A stretch of 64,000 nucleotides of DNA from Salvia splendens (GCF_004379255.2 NC_056040.1:36257779-36321778); one strand, 5' to 3'. Shown: positions 1 through 8,778, counted from the stretch's first letter. The notes: generated by a model not told the origin, from the sequence alone. Program-made: numbers and translations.

Positions 1-866
1 TAGTTAAAACTTCTATTGTAACTAAAATTTGAGAAAGAATTTGTCCTATCGAATTTAACTGTAACCGTGCCATCAGGTTCTTCAATAATTTGAGATGGTT
101 CAGTCTTTCTAATATTTCGGGGAATTTGTGGTTCTTTTATGATAAACTGGTCAGGGATTGTAATTTGATCCCATTTGAGACGTTTAGGAGTATATGTTGT
201 GGATTGTTCAGCATCCATTTGTAAGAGAATAGTTTCTCCTTTTGCAAAAGGATTTTTACTAAATTTAGGATTTAAGTTTGAAGACATAAGTCTAAGGTAA
301 ACCCTAAACATGATAGCAAAATTTTTACAATTATGAAATTCATCCCCTTGTATTTGAACATCAAGAACAAGGGATTCTAAAATCATTGGGTCTGTAAGAT
401 CAACAGAAAAGTTTGGAGAACTATTAAAATATATTGGCCCGTTACAAATATTAGTTTGGACCATTGCCAGAAGGGAAGTTTGATATTTTTTAAGTCTTTT
501 ATCTCTTAGGGCGAGATAAATAGGGGTGTCAACTCCTATATGAACTAAGGGTTTGACAGCAATTTGAGCAAGACCAAAATGGGCATATCTATGTCCTTGT
601 TTTATATATTTTTTAATAGAGTCATAGTTAAGTAAAGGAAAACTTTCAGATTTATGAAGAATACTTCTAGTTTCTTCATGAGTTCTAACAGAAAAGGCAG
701 TTCTGAAGTCAAACATACCTATATCATAGAAGTTTTCTACTTTCTCTTTCGGGATGGTCCAATTTGAATAATCAATAGGTACATATATTTCATTACTAAA
801 AACGATATCTTTATCATTTCTATTGTCGGAGCTGGATCTTAAAAGATTTCTAAACTTACTGGCCAT
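1..866 (-). CDS. Copy 0: polyprotein N-terminus, movement protein (partial at window edge)
   Basis: ATG at 866 opens the same reading frame as the intact polyprotein of copy 2, and about 288 codons lie in the window before the left edge cuts it. It carries the 30K-superfamily movement protein core (roughly residues 50-200), including the motif HIGVDTPIYLALRDKRLKKY near residue 109 and VDLTD near 155. Movement proteins of this family form tubules or gate plasmodesmata for cell-to-cell spread. The start is chosen because it is the first ATG after the leader and is identical in all copies. Whether the rest of this copy is intact cannot be seen. Confidence 0.88.
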   Translation of the reverse strand, partial: MASKFRNLLRSSSDNRNDKDIVFSNEIYVPIDYSNWTIPKEKVENFYDIGMFDFRTAFSVRTHEETRSILHKSESFPLLNYDSIKKYIKQGHRYAHFGLAQIAVKPLVHIGVDTPIYLALRDKRLKKYQTSLLAMVQTNICNGPIYFNSSPNFSVDLTDPMILESLVLDVQIQGDEFHNCKNFAIMFRVYLRLMSSNLNPKFSKNPFAKGETILLQMDAEQSTTYTPKRLKWDQITIPDQFIIKEPQIPRNIRKTEPSQIIEEPDGTVTVKFDRTNSFSNFSYNRSFN

Positions 867-950
867 AATCAGATTAGAAAGATAAGGATTAGATTTAGGG
901 GTAGGTTTAGGAAAGAAACTGGTCGCAGGGGAACACTATGCGTGGAACAC

Positions 951-1091
951 CTAAAATGGCTTACCAACCGTCTTACAAGCTTGCCAAACCTGAATTCCAA
1001 CGTTTCTTAGACTAAATTTTATCCTAAGATAACTCTTATCTTTTCCAATTTGATTATAACTGGTAAATTTATTAAACTCACTAACATCCAT
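951..1091 (-). CDS. Copy 0 leader short upstream ORF (46 aa)
   Basis: The minus-strand ATG at 1091 opens 46 codons ending in TAG at 951, 84 nt before the polyprotein ATG. The product would begin MDVSEFNKF and resembles nothing I know. Short leader ORFs are usual in Caulimoviridae and take part in ribosome shunting or, in rice tungro bacilliform virus, in splicing to a downstream ORF. Near its 3' end lie two GTAAG splice-donor-like sites. Identical copies lie at 8638-8778 and 16345-16485. Confidence 0.45.
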   Translation of the reverse strand: MDVSEFNKFTSYNQIGKDKSYLRIKFSLRNVGIQVWQACKTVGKPF

Positions 1092-1360
1092 TACGTGTTG
1101 TGTAATAACGTATTGGTTGAAACCTTATTGTTTGTGATTGAAATATTAGGAACTTATTTGTTATATTCAAAAAACAAATGGAAAATATTTCAGGAAATAA
1201 TTTGAGTAGATTAAAAGTAATCTATAAAGACAAATATTAAGAAAAGAGTTTAAAAACTCACTTTGGCTTAAAACTTGAAAGGTTCACAGAGGGAAGGAGG
1301 GAGAAGAGCAATGAGTCTGAGATCAGAACTCGGTGTGTTCAACTCCTTTCGCAAACCTCT

Positions 1361-1425
1361 TATTTATAGCCAACATCCCTGGCTAAATAGGAGTACAGTA
1401 TCTTACAAAAACGTAAGCAGTGACG
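1361..1425 (-). promoter_or_regulatory. Pararetroviral promoter: TATA box plus as-1-like element
   Basis: On the minus strand a TATAAATA box lies at 1361-1368. About 43 bp upstream, ACGTAAGCAGTGACG lies at 1411-1425 on the plus strand. It matches the paired TGACG-type as-1 element of the CaMV 35S promoter (ACGTAAG..N..TGACG) at the equivalent distance from the TATA box, but in reverse orientation. as-1 binds TGA-class bZIP factors. Transcription would start near 1330-1335 and run toward lower coordinates (inference). Confidence 0.7.
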
Positions 1426-1581
1426 AAATACACACTAATTTACATATTATTTTATCAAACTATTACAAAAGTACTACATCACCATTTACAAAAGTAGCCA
1501 CTTTTGTTGACTTTTGAGAAGCTTTTGAAACATCTTTTGAAAGATAGCCGTAACTTTTGACATTTGAAGATTTGCTTCACC

Positions 1582-1800
1582 TTATGCTGCCATGATGAGG
1601 TGGAGCCTATTGATTTTATTTCTGCATCTTTTGATATATTGGCAATGTCTCCATTCTTCATCATCGTAATAGTAGTCCATATGTCTACTTCTGCGAAATC
1701 TGAATTCATACATTACTTGGAGACTTTCTTCTTCATCTCTGATAGCTTGTTCTAATCTTCTAATTTCATCACCAATGTGAAAGAACCAATAAGGAGGCAT
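1582..1800 (-). CDS. Copy 1 ORF5, small hypothetical viral protein (72 aa)
   Basis: ATG at 1800 opens 72 codons, 21 nt after the ORF4 stop. The product is rich in charged residues, with an early acidic/basic stretch (GDEIRRLEQAIRDEEESLQ) that could be a short amphipathic or coiled-coil helix, a DYYYDDEEW patch and a basic tail. I do not recognise the family. The position, last in the polycistronic unit, suggests translation by termination-reinitiation or from a spliced RNA. The sequence is the same in all three copies, which supports either real coding or simply recent duplication. Confidence 0.6.
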   Translation of the reverse strand: MPPYWFFHIGDEIRRLEQAIRDEEESLQVMYEFRFRRSRHMDYYYDDEEWRHCQYIKRCRNKINRLHLIMAA

Positions 1801-1821
1801 TCTGATATAATAAGAATAGAG

Positions 1822-2067
1822 TTAGGCTGCAGTGATAATATTTATAATTTTGAGAGTTCTCTTCATTCTTTCAATTCTTTGCTTTTGACGCTCAAGGTTT
1901 TCAATAATCTCCCTAAGATAGGGAAAATCCACTTCTCCTGGAGGGATATCAAGTGTTGTTTTTACATCTTCTAAGAGGGATTCAATCACCAAAATTCCAA
2001 TTTTGATTTCTTGAATAAGATACTTTGAATAAGCTTCAACACCTTTTCTTCTAAATATTCCTGTCAT
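1822..2067 (-). CDS. Copy 1 ORF4, small hypothetical viral protein (81 aa)
   Basis: The ATG at 2067 overlaps the ORF3 stop as TAATG, a classic coupling site for termination-reinitiation, also seen between small ORFs of badnaviruses and tungrovirus. The product begins MTGIFRRKGVEAYSKYLIQE and has a C-terminal heptad-like stretch (ENLERQKQRIERMKRTLK) that looks like a coiled coil. Small coiled-coil proteins in this virus family can be virion-associated proteins; whether this one is cannot be decided from the sequence. No changes between copies. Confidence 0.65.
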   Translation of the reverse strand: MTGIFRRKGVEAYSKYLIQEIKIGILVIESLLEDVKTTLDIPPGEVDFPYLREIIENLERQKQRIERMKRTLKIINIITAA

Positions 2068-2471
2068 TAGAAATCAAAGGGGTCTTGACCCCCAATAGGG
2101 TCAGAGGAGACTGATTCTTCAGACTTGGATTTTAAGGAGACAGATTTTTGAGCCAAAAATTCAAAGAAATCTTTTTTGATATGTTCTGGAAGATTATCCA
2201 TAAAACATTCGGGTTTTGATTCTGAGTTGCTGGATTTCTTGGATGTTTCAACTTTGTCCTTTTCTTTCTTTTCTTTTTGGTAAACCACCTTTTCACCAGT
2301 GGTAAAGAATTGTTTGACTGCAGGTTCAGCTCCGATATGGTTCTGGAATTTCGCCCACCATTTTACTTTGTATACTCTTGTCAAAGAGTAAGGACTAGGA
2401 TCCGGGAAAATTTTCTCAAAATTAAAATCCCATGCAAAGATCCAAGGAACTTTGAACTCAGCATGAAACAT
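2067..2471 (-). CDS. Copy 1 ORF3, continuation of ORF2 in the -1 frame (134 aa)
   Basis: ATG at 2471 opens 134 codons, overlapping the end of ORF2 by about 90 nt in the -1 frame. The N-terminus carries PWIFAWDF and VKWWAKF. I recall these motifs as part of one continuous protein with the ORF2 motifs in related plant pararetroviral sequences, so ORF3 is probably the C-terminal half of the ORF2 protein rather than a separate gene. The C-terminal half is lysine/serine-rich and ends in an acidic tail. Copy 1 has Leu where copies 2 and 3 have Ser in the SSKSKSEES stretch. Expression could be by -1 frameshifting at 2474-2480 or by internal initiation. Confidence 0.75.
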   Translation of the reverse strand: MFHAEFKVPWIFAWDFNFEKIFPDPSPYSLTRVYKVKWWAKFQNHIGAEPAVKQFFTTGEKVVYQKEKKEKDKVETSKKSSNSESKPECFMDNLPEHIKKDFFEFLAQKSVSLKSKSEESVSSDPIGGQDPFDF

Positions 2472-3250
2472 AATAAATTTTTGAAAAGGGTAGAGAATTC
2501 AGCAAAAGTATTGAAACCTTTTTGAACATCAGAAGGAAGGATTTGAATTGAAGAACCCTTTTTTCTCCACCAGTTAGGGAACCAAATTGGAAATTGTTTT
2601 TCACAATTATGATGAAATGTTATGAACCAAGAATGATTGTAATATCTCAATAAGAAAGCTCTGAACCAAGCATTCTTATAGTCGATATAATTATACCCCT
2701 GAGCTGGGTGGTTAAGGATTTTGAATTCATTGAGTCCACCAAAAGTGGTTATAGTATGGACTCTTTTGATAATGCATTTTGAATATTCAATTTCTTTGGC
2801 TCTGTTGTAAATATGAGTTATTTCAACTGAATCAGAATCCACCAGAATAAACTCATAATACCTTTGGTCTCTTAAAAGATCATTAGATTCCCAAAGTTGG
2901 GAGGGATTTGAAAAACGGTTTTTTATAAAATCAATTTCAGATAGTCTGGCAGGATATTCAGAGAAAGGGGTCATCCCACAATCTTCATGCCAATCTTTGG
3001 CCAAGTATTTATTTTCTTCAGGAGTGTTTGGAATTTGAATATTTGCAGGTCTTGGAATTTTTGAGGCAAGGACTGTATTATAAGGGATTTCTGGAATGTT
3101 TTGTAGTGGTGAAAATCTATTTGGAATGATTTGATTGGATTTTTGAGGAGTTTTTGGAGCCGAGGATGAAACCAAGGCTTTTGATGTTGGTTTTGAAGGA
3201 AAGACTTCATAATCTTTGACACTTTGTTTCCTGGGTGTTCTAGAGTCCAT
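2381..3250 (-). CDS. Copy 1 ORF2, P4/transactivator-position protein (289 aa from ATG)
   Basis: The ATG at 3250 lies inside the last codons of the RT-RNase H frame, which stops at 3240, an 11-nt overlap; an in-frame GTG one codon upstream is less likely. The first ~100 residues are Pro/Ser/Lys-rich and disordered; the middle holds WFITFHHNCEKQFPIWFPNWW, an aromatic-rich motif that I recall from proteins encoded after the RT in plant pararetroviral elements. The last ~30 residues, after LFKNL, look like out-of-frame translation of the ORF3 region. By position it corresponds to tungrovirus P4 or the caulimovirus transactivator, but no transactivator motif is certain. Copy 1 has Pro where copies 2 and 3 have Leu in LNHPAQ. 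Confidence 0.8.
   Translation of the reverse strand: MDSRTPRKQSVKDYEVFPSKPTSKALVSSSAPKTPQKSNQIIPNRFSPLQNIPEIPYNTVLASKIPRPANIQIPNTPEENKYLAKDWHEDCGMTPFSEYPARLSEIDFIKNRFSNPSQLWESNDLLRDQRYYEFILVDSDSVEITHIYNRAKEIEYSKCIIKRVHTITTFGGLNEFKILNHPAQGYNYIDYKNAWFRAFLLRYYNHSWFITFHHNCEKQFPIWFPNWWRKKGSSIQILPSDVQKGFNTFAEFSTLFKNLLCFMLSSKFLGSLHGILILRKFSRILVLTL
2474..2480 (-). promoter_or_regulatory. Candidate -1 ribosomal frameshift heptamer AAATTTA (copy 1)
   Basis: On the minus strand ORF2 reads A AAT TTA in the zero frame, the canonical X XXY YYZ form. A -1 slip here enters the ORF3 frame one codon before its ATG. See the findings for reasoning and a possible downstream hairpin. Confidence 0.5.
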
Positions 3251-4736
3251 CACTGTGACCTTGTAAAAATTCTCTTGTTAGAAAGTCTGGTAAAGAATTA
3301 TTTTCTCCTTTTATGAATTCAATTTCAAAGTCGAAAACAGATAAAATAGCTTGCCATCTAGCAAATATTTGTTTTGACACAATATTTTGAACATCTTTTG
3401 TAAGAACTTCTTTTGCAGATTTACAATCAATTCTAAGTAAGAATTTTTTATTATAAAGATCATCTTGGAATTTTGAGATACACAAAACAATGGATAAAAT
3501 TTCTTTTTTGATAACGGAATAATTTATTTGTGCATTATTCCAGATACCAGAATGATATCTTACTAACTGTTCTTTTGAATCAAGTTTTTGCTTTAATATT
3601 CCTCCATAGCCTATGTTTGAAGCATCAGTTTCAATAATCATAAAGGCTTCTGGATTAGGGATACCTAAGCAAGGTAGGGTTTTAACTTGTTGTTTTATGG
3701 TTTTAACAATATTAGTATGTTCTTCAGTCCAGTTAGAAGGGGTTTTCTTAAGTCTTTGATAAAGAATTTTACAAGTTTCTCTAAGGTTAGGAAAGAAGTC
3801 AGAGATGTAATTTAAACATCCTAAAAATCTTTGTAATTGGTTTTTATCTTTAATTTCATCAGGGAATTTGTCCGTAAAAGATATTGACCTACTGATGGGT
3901 TTGAAGGTTCCTTTTTCAATTTCGTGCCCTAAAAATCTTATGCTGGTTTGGAAAAGTTTCATTTTTGGAGTAGAGATAACTAACCCATTTTTCTCGATGG
4001 TTTTTAGGAAGATCTCTAAATGTCTTATGTGTTGGTCAAGATCTTGAGAAAAAATCAAGACATCATCAATATAGACAATATTGAATTGACTATGAGGATT
4101 AAGAATGTCATTCATGATTTTTTGGAATTCTGAGGGTGCATTTTTTAATCCAAAGGGCATTACATTCCATTCATAATGTCCAAAAGGGACCGTAAAAGCT
4201 GTTTTATATCTATCTTTTTCAGCTATTTGAATTTGCCAGAATCCTGATTTAAGATCAAATTTGGAGAATATTTTGGCATTATAAAGTCTATTGATAAGGT
4301 CTCTCTTATTAGGAATTGGGTGCCTAATCCATTGTAACACCTTATTGAGAGGTTTATAATTAATGACTAACCTAGGAGTTCCTCTTTCTAATTCAGCTTG
4401 TTTCATAACATAAAAGGCTGAACAGCTCCAAGGAGAATTTGAAGGTCTTATAAGTTTTTTGTCTAATAAGTCTTTAATTTCTTTTTTACAAACTTCTAAT
4501 AGTTCGTGATTCATTTGAATAGGCCTTGATTTTGTAGGAATTTTTTCTTCACAAAAATCTTTTTCATATGGTAATTCAACTACATGATGCTTTCTTTCCC
4601 AAAATGCATTAGGAACATCATTACAAACTCTTTTAATAAAGTTATCTTCTATTTCTTTGATTTTCGAGGCATACTTAGAATTCTTAATTTGATCCTCAAT
4701 CCTTTGAAAAGGTAATTCTTCTTTGAGAAATTTCAT
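3240..4736 (-). CDS. Copy 1 polyprotein fragment: reverse transcriptase-RNase H (498 aa)
   Basis: This frame corresponds to residues 1280-1777 of the intact polyprotein. The RT palm is visible with FDLKSGFWQI (about residue 160), MPFGLKNAP (193) and the catalytic YIDDVL (222). The RNase H region has the four expected acidic positions: D371 in ETDAS, E412 in KKEIL, D437 in RIDCKS and D484 in LPDFLTRE. The enzyme copies pregenomic RNA to DNA in the virion or cytoplasm. In copy 1 it is separated from the protease frame by a one-base contraction of a T run (4766-4771, six T against seven in copies 2 and 3). The ATG used here is an internal Met, so this is a broken polyprotein rather than a natural ORF. 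Confidence 0.93.
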   Translation of the reverse strand: MKFLKEELPFQRIEDQIKNSKYASKIKEIEDNFIKRVCNDVPNAFWERKHHVVELPYEKDFCEEKIPTKSRPIQMNHELLEVCKKEIKDLLDKKLIRPSNSPWSCSAFYVMKQAELERGTPRLVINYKPLNKVLQWIRHPIPNKRDLINRLYNAKIFSKFDLKSGFWQIQIAEKDRYKTAFTVPFGHYEWNVMPFGLKNAPSEFQKIMNDILNPHSQFNIVYIDDVLIFSQDLDQHIRHLEIFLKTIEKNGLVISTPKMKLFQTSIRFLGHEIEKGTFKPISRSISFTDKFPDEIKDKNQLQRFLGCLNYISDFFPNLRETCKILYQRLKKTPSNWTEEHTNIVKTIKQQVKTLPCLGIPNPEAFMIIETDASNIGYGGILKQKLDSKEQLVRYHSGIWNNAQINYSVIKKEILSIVLCISKFQDDLYNKKFLLRIDCKSAKEVLTKDVQNIVSKQIFARWQAILSVFDFEIEFIKGENNSLPDFLTREFLQGHSDGL

Positions 4737-6058
4737 TTGTTTTTGTTTTTGAGTAATATTATTGATTTTTTAAATATTGAATTCTTTTGGAGATTTAAAA
4801 TTTCTTGTTTCTTAACAGGGGAAATGAATTTAAATTTTATTTCTCTTCCTTGGATATTGGTAGTAATACCATTATCATTAACGTTAAAAGGATAGATTTG
4901 GGTTAGGAAGGGTGAAGTGACATCTTCCGCAATGGTAAAGATATTTTTAAAGCAATACCCATTATTATAAATATGAGCTTTGGATAGTTTGAATTTAATT
5001 CTCAAAGGTTTATTATTAGCTGTGTAAAGTTTCTCTTTAGTTTTATCACAATATTTAGTTGGAACGATTCCTTCTCTAATGATATTATGATCTGCCCCTG
5101 AATCAACAAGGGCCATAATACTGGTTTTGAAATTATTAACTACAAGGGTTATGTTGACATGCCATTTTTGATAATTTATTTCTTGGATAACTCTTATAGA
5201 ATTATTTTCTGAATTATTATCAGGGTTTTCCCAATTACTGACATCTGTATTATTTTCAATGATAGATAACCTTGTTTCTAAATCGAAATCTTTTTCTTTT
5301 AATTCATAAAATTCCTTATTAATTTGTTTTTTAAGATTATTAATTTCTCTTTGAAGGTCTCTTGTTGTTATTTGCTTAGAAATACTTTGATAAGGATATT
5401 TATCCCATAATTTATTTAGACTGAATTGTTCATTGATATTAATCTTTTTAGAAGTAGATGGTTCTTCCAATATTAAGTCTTTTAATTTATTAAGATATTC
5501 ATCTTTTAAATCATTGTCTGGGATTTGTTGAATGAGATCAAAAATAATCTCTTTCTTTTCTTTAGTAATGACATTGATGCAATTTTTACAAATATCTTTT
5601 CCATGATTAACACTAGTATGATAATCACTTTCTTCTGAAGTAGTTTGAATTTCTTCAATTTCATGTTCTGAATCGCTTTTTGTGTTAGAATAATTATCTT
5701 CTTCTCTTAAGAGATTATTGATTTGTTTACTTAGAAGCTTAATATTCTTTTTCTTCTTCTTCCAACATTGATCTTCGGTATGACCAGGTTTCTTACAGTA
5801 CCAACATTTTATGTTGCTTTCATTTTTATCTTGAGTTGGTTTAAATTTTCTTTTGGGTTTTGTTCTTCTAAAATTATTTCTGTAAGGTTTGTAGTTTTCA
5901 GATTTTTGTGGAAATTTTTTAAATTTTTTAGCTTTTCTTTTAATCTTAGAGGAAGGGGCTTCAATTTTTCCTATTCCAAACATTTCACAAAAACATCCTA
6001 ATTCATTCTTTGCCTTTTGTTTATCTTTTCTGTATTTATTTTGTATTTTAATTTCCAT
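4733..6058 (-). CDS. Copy 1 polyprotein fragment: zinc knuckle and aspartic protease, damaged (441 aa)
   Basis: The fragment has a very basic N-terminus, a CX2CX4HX4C zinc knuckle (CWYCKKPGHTEDQC at about residues 85-98), an acidic linker, and the retroviral-type protease active site VDSGAD at about 318. The second conserved protease motif (MILGTPFL in copy 2) is lost: an 18-nt in-frame deletion at the 4914/4915 junction removes the Ile-Leu-Gly core. Both ends of this frame are set by one-base T-run contractions (6077-6081 and 4766-4771), so in copy 1 it is cut off from capsid and RT. The protease would normally cleave the polyprotein; with this deletion it is very likely inactive. Confidence 0.9.
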   Translation of the reverse strand: MEIKIQNKYRKDKQKAKNELGCFCEMFGIGKIEAPSSKIKRKAKKFKKFPQKSENYKPYRNNFRRTKPKRKFKPTQDKNESNIKCWYCKKPGHTEDQCWKKKKKNIKLLSKQINNLLREEDNYSNTKSDSEHEIEEIQTTSEESDYHTSVNHGKDICKNCINVITKEKKEIIFDLIQQIPDNDLKDEYLNKLKDLILEEPSTSKKININEQFSLNKLWDKYPYQSISKQITTRDLQREINNLKKQINKEFYELKEKDFDLETRLSIIENNTDVSNWENPDNNSENNSIRVIQEINYQKWHVNITLVVNNFKTSIMALVDSGADHNIIREGIVPTKYCDKTKEKLYTANNKPLRIKFKLSKAHIYNNGYCFKNIFTIAEDVTSPFLTQIYPFNVNDNGITTNIQGREIKFKFISPVKKQEILNLQKNSIFKKSIILLKNKNK

Positions 6059-6066
6059 ACAGAGGG

Positions 6067-8553
6067 CTAATCCTTCTTTTTGATAAAAGCAAATAATTGG
6101 CCAAAAGTTATTTTATCAAAGGGAATATCTTCAGAATCTATGTCATCTTTAATTTTTTGAATTATTCTTTCACCAAAGAGTTTGGGTAATCCTGCAATAA
6201 ACCTTTCTTTCCAAAAGGCTTGATTACAGTCATTTCTTTTGAGAACTTGTGTTATGAAAACATCCTTATACCAACGGTAATCAGACAATGACGGACATCT
6301 AAGATTGGTTAACACAATAGAGGAATTGTTGTATTCTTCTCTTGGGTTTCCTATGAAATACATCGAAATGGTTACAACAAGAAAGTCACAAGCATCACTT
6401 GCTTCTTTAATCTCTCCTTCTGGTTCTTCAATATTAACCTTATGATTTAAAATTTCTTCTTTACTTTCAAGGCTTAAAGCATTATCCCACCAGTTTTTTA
6501 ATTGTCCTGTAAAACCATTAACTATGAGGACACATGCTTCTTTTTCGGAAACTCCATTACATCTATAAGCAATTTTTGCCATTCCCATTTCTTGTAAAGT
6601 ATTAATGATTTCATATTCGGATTTTCCATCTATATTCCATTCTGTAATAGAATTTCCATCATAACTAGACTTATGAAATTGACCTCTTTCTTCATAAAGC
6701 ATATCAGCCGGAGAAGGTCTATTATAGTAATTTTTGTTATTATTAAATTTATTTCCTTTAAAAATTTTATTTATCCTAAAAGGAGTGTCGTCATTTTCTT
6801 TAAATGCTTCTTCAAATTTTTCAACATAATTATCATCTTGGTCAGAGGAAGAATAACTAGACTGATCAGTATTTGACTCATAATTTTCTCTGATGACATT
6901 AGTATTTGAAGTGCTTGGCTCACCAAGTTTTTCAGTAATTCTTTTAAGAAGATTTTCTGTTTTAGAATTAAGAGAAATGTTTTTATTTTTTAAAATATCA
7001 TTACTTTGGAAATAAGGTCTAGACTTGTCATTCAGTATACTTTGTTTAGTAGATGGAGTATTATTAGTAGATAAGGTGTCAAGTTGATTTGCAATAGTAT
7101 TAAGAATTTGATTTGAATAGTTATTTTGTTGAATGACTCTTTGTAAATCCTTTTCATCAGTTTCTTTTGTTTGTTTAAAAGGATCAGCAATAATTTCTCC
7201 TTTATAAGTTTGAATTTTTAAAGATTTCAGAGGAGGGTGTACTGCAGAAATAACAGTGTTATTATTAGACAAACACCATTTTTTTATGAGACTAGTGTTA
7301 ACTTCAATGGTAGGTTTTTTGAAACAATCATACCATCCTTCTGTAGAAAGGTATATTGCTATAAAATCATAAAAAAGAAAGTTTGATTTTATCCTTTTCA
7401 TTTCTTTTAACCATTCATCTTTTATTTTGTTTCTAATTTTTTCATCAATTTTATTAAACCATCTTTCTTTTTCTTTGTAAAAGGGAGAGCTTAATTCGTC
7501 ATTTAAATATTCCATATCAGGTTCAAAATCTTTATTATAAGTTATGACCATAGTACTCCTAGTAGGGGAATAAGGATCTCCTATACTTTCTTCAGTAACA
7601 GAGTTTGATTGAGGTATAGGGGTTTTGAAAGTCCACTTCCTTTCTGAGGTACTTGGAGTATCAGAACAGGAGGCTCTATTATTTTCATAGTTAAAACTTC
7701 TATTGTAACTAAAATTTGAGAAAGAATTTGTCCTATCGAATTTAACTGTAACCGTGCCATCAGGTTCTTCAATAATTTGAGATGGTTCAGTCTTTCTAAT
7801 ATTTCGGGGAATTTGTGGTTCTTTTATGATAAACTGGTCAGGGATTGTAATTTGATCCCATTTGAGACGTTTAGGAGTATATGTTGTGGATTGTTCAGCA
7901 TCCATTTGTAAGAGAATAGTTTCTCCTTTTGCAAAAGGATTTTTACTAAATTTAGGATTTAAGTTTGAAGACATAAGTCTAAGGTAAACCCTAAACATGA
8001 TAGCAAAATTTTTACAATTATGAAATTCATCCCCTTGTATTTGAACATCAAGAACAAGGGATTCTAAAATCATTGGGTCTGTAAGATCAACAGAAAAGTT
8101 TGGAGAACTATTAAAATATATTGGCCCGTTACAAATATTAGTTTGGACCATTGCCAGAAGGGAAGTTTGATATTTTTTAAGTCTTTTATCTCTTAGGGCG
8201 AGATAAATAGGGGTGTCAACTCCTATATGAACTAAGGGTTTGACAGCAATTTGAGCAAGACCAAAATGGGCATATCTATGTCCTTGTTTTATATATTTTT
8301 TAATAGAGTCATAGTTAAGTAAAGGAAAACTTTCAGATTTATGAAGAATACTTCTAGTTTCTTCATGAGTTCTAACAGAAAAGGCAGTTCTGAAGTCAAA
8401 CATACCTATATCATAGAAGTTTTCTACTTTCTCTTTCGGGATGGTCCAATTTGAATAATCAATAGGTACATATATTTCATTACTAAAAACGATATCTTTA
8501 TCATTTCTATTGTCGGAGCTGGATCTTAAAAGATTTCTAAACTTACTGGCCAT
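6067..8553 (-). CDS. Copy 1 polyprotein fragment: movement protein and capsid region (828 aa)
   Basis: ATG at 8553. Residues ~50-200 are a 30K-type movement protein (HIGVDTPIYLALRDKRLKKY near 109). A long linker rich in Ser/Asn/Thr follows, then an acidic stretch (SSYSSSDQDDNYVEKFEEAF, about 570-590) and a gag-like capsid region with GFTGQLKNWWDNALS near 680. In copy 2 the frame runs on into the zinc knuckle; here a T run of five instead of six (6077-6081) shifts the frame and stops it after IKKKD. It therefore encodes MP plus most of the capsid only. Compared with copy 2 it has EEYNNSSI for EEYNSSSI and ILNDKS for ILSDKS. Confidence 0.92.
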   Translation of the reverse strand: MASKFRNLLRSSSDNRNDKDIVFSNEIYVPIDYSNWTIPKEKVENFYDIGMFDFRTAFSVRTHEETRSILHKSESFPLLNYDSIKKYIKQGHRYAHFGLAQIAVKPLVHIGVDTPIYLALRDKRLKKYQTSLLAMVQTNICNGPIYFNSSPNFSVDLTDPMILESLVLDVQIQGDEFHNCKNFAIMFRVYLRLMSSNLNPKFSKNPFAKGETILLQMDAEQSTTYTPKRLKWDQITIPDQFIIKEPQIPRNIRKTEPSQIIEEPDGTVTVKFDRTNSFSNFSYNRSFNYENNRASCSDTPSTSERKWTFKTPIPQSNSVTEESIGDPYSPTRSTMVITYNKDFEPDMEYLNDELSSPFYKEKERWFNKIDEKIRNKIKDEWLKEMKRIKSNFLFYDFIAIYLSTEGWYDCFKKPTIEVNTSLIKKWCLSNNNTVISAVHPPLKSLKIQTYKGEIIADPFKQTKETDEKDLQRVIQQNNYSNQILNTIANQLDTLSTNNTPSTKQSILNDKSRPYFQSNDILKNKNISLNSKTENLLKRITEKLGEPSTSNTNVIRENYESNTDQSSYSSSDQDDNYVEKFEEAFKENDDTPFRINKIFKGNKFNNNKNYYNRPSPADMLYEERGQFHKSSYDGNSITEWNIDGKSEYEIINTLQEMGMAKIAYRCNGVSEKEACVLIVNGFTGQLKNWWDNALSLESKEEILNHKVNIEEPEGEIKEASDACDFLVVTISMYFIGNPREEYNNSSIVLTNLRCPSLSDYRWYKDVFITQVLKRNDCNQAFWKERFIAGLPKLFGERIIQKIKDDIDSEDIPFDKITFGQLFAFIKKKD

Positions 8554-8637
8554 AATCAGATTAGAAAGATAAGGATTAGATTTAGGGGTAGGTTTAGGAA
8601 AGAAACTGGTCGCAGGGGAACACTATGCGTGGAACAC

Positions 8638-8778
8638 CTAAAATGGCTTACCAACCGTCTTACAAGCTTGCCAAACCTGAATTCCAACGTTTCTTAGACT
8701 AAATTTTATCCTAAGATAACTCTTATCTTTTCCAATTTGATTATAACTGGTAAATTTATTAAACTCACTAACATCCAT
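8638..8778 (-). CDS. Copy 1 leader short upstream ORF (46 aa)
   Basis: Same 46-codon ORF as at 951-1091: ATG at 8778, TAG at 8638. Two splice-donor-like sites (TTGGTAAGC with GT at 8651-8650, and CTTGTAAGA a few bases upstream) fall near its 3' end. Confidence 0.45.
   Translation of the reverse strand: MDVSEFNKFTSYNQIGKDKSYLRIKFSLRNVGIQVWQACKTVGKPF

Larger units (their letters stand above)
867..1581 (-). promoter_or_regulatory. Copy 0/1 large intergenic region (promoter and leader)
   Basis: This is the only long non-coding stretch of the viral unit, between ORF5 of copy 1 and the polyprotein ATG of copy 0. It contains the TATA box and as-1-like element described separately, a leader of about 465 nt with one 46-codon upstream ORF, and an AATAAA on the minus strand at 1068-1073. 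That AATAAA could act as poly(A) signal at the 3' end of a terminally redundant transcript, as in other Caulimoviridae (inference). A standard tRNA-Met primer site (TGGTATCAGAGC) was not found by eye. Confidence 0.75.

Noticed and set aside
8554..8760. tRNA-Met primer-binding site
   Set aside because: TGGTAAGCCATT on the minus strand near 8650 shares only the first five bases with TGGTATCAGAGC; a real site was not found by reading.
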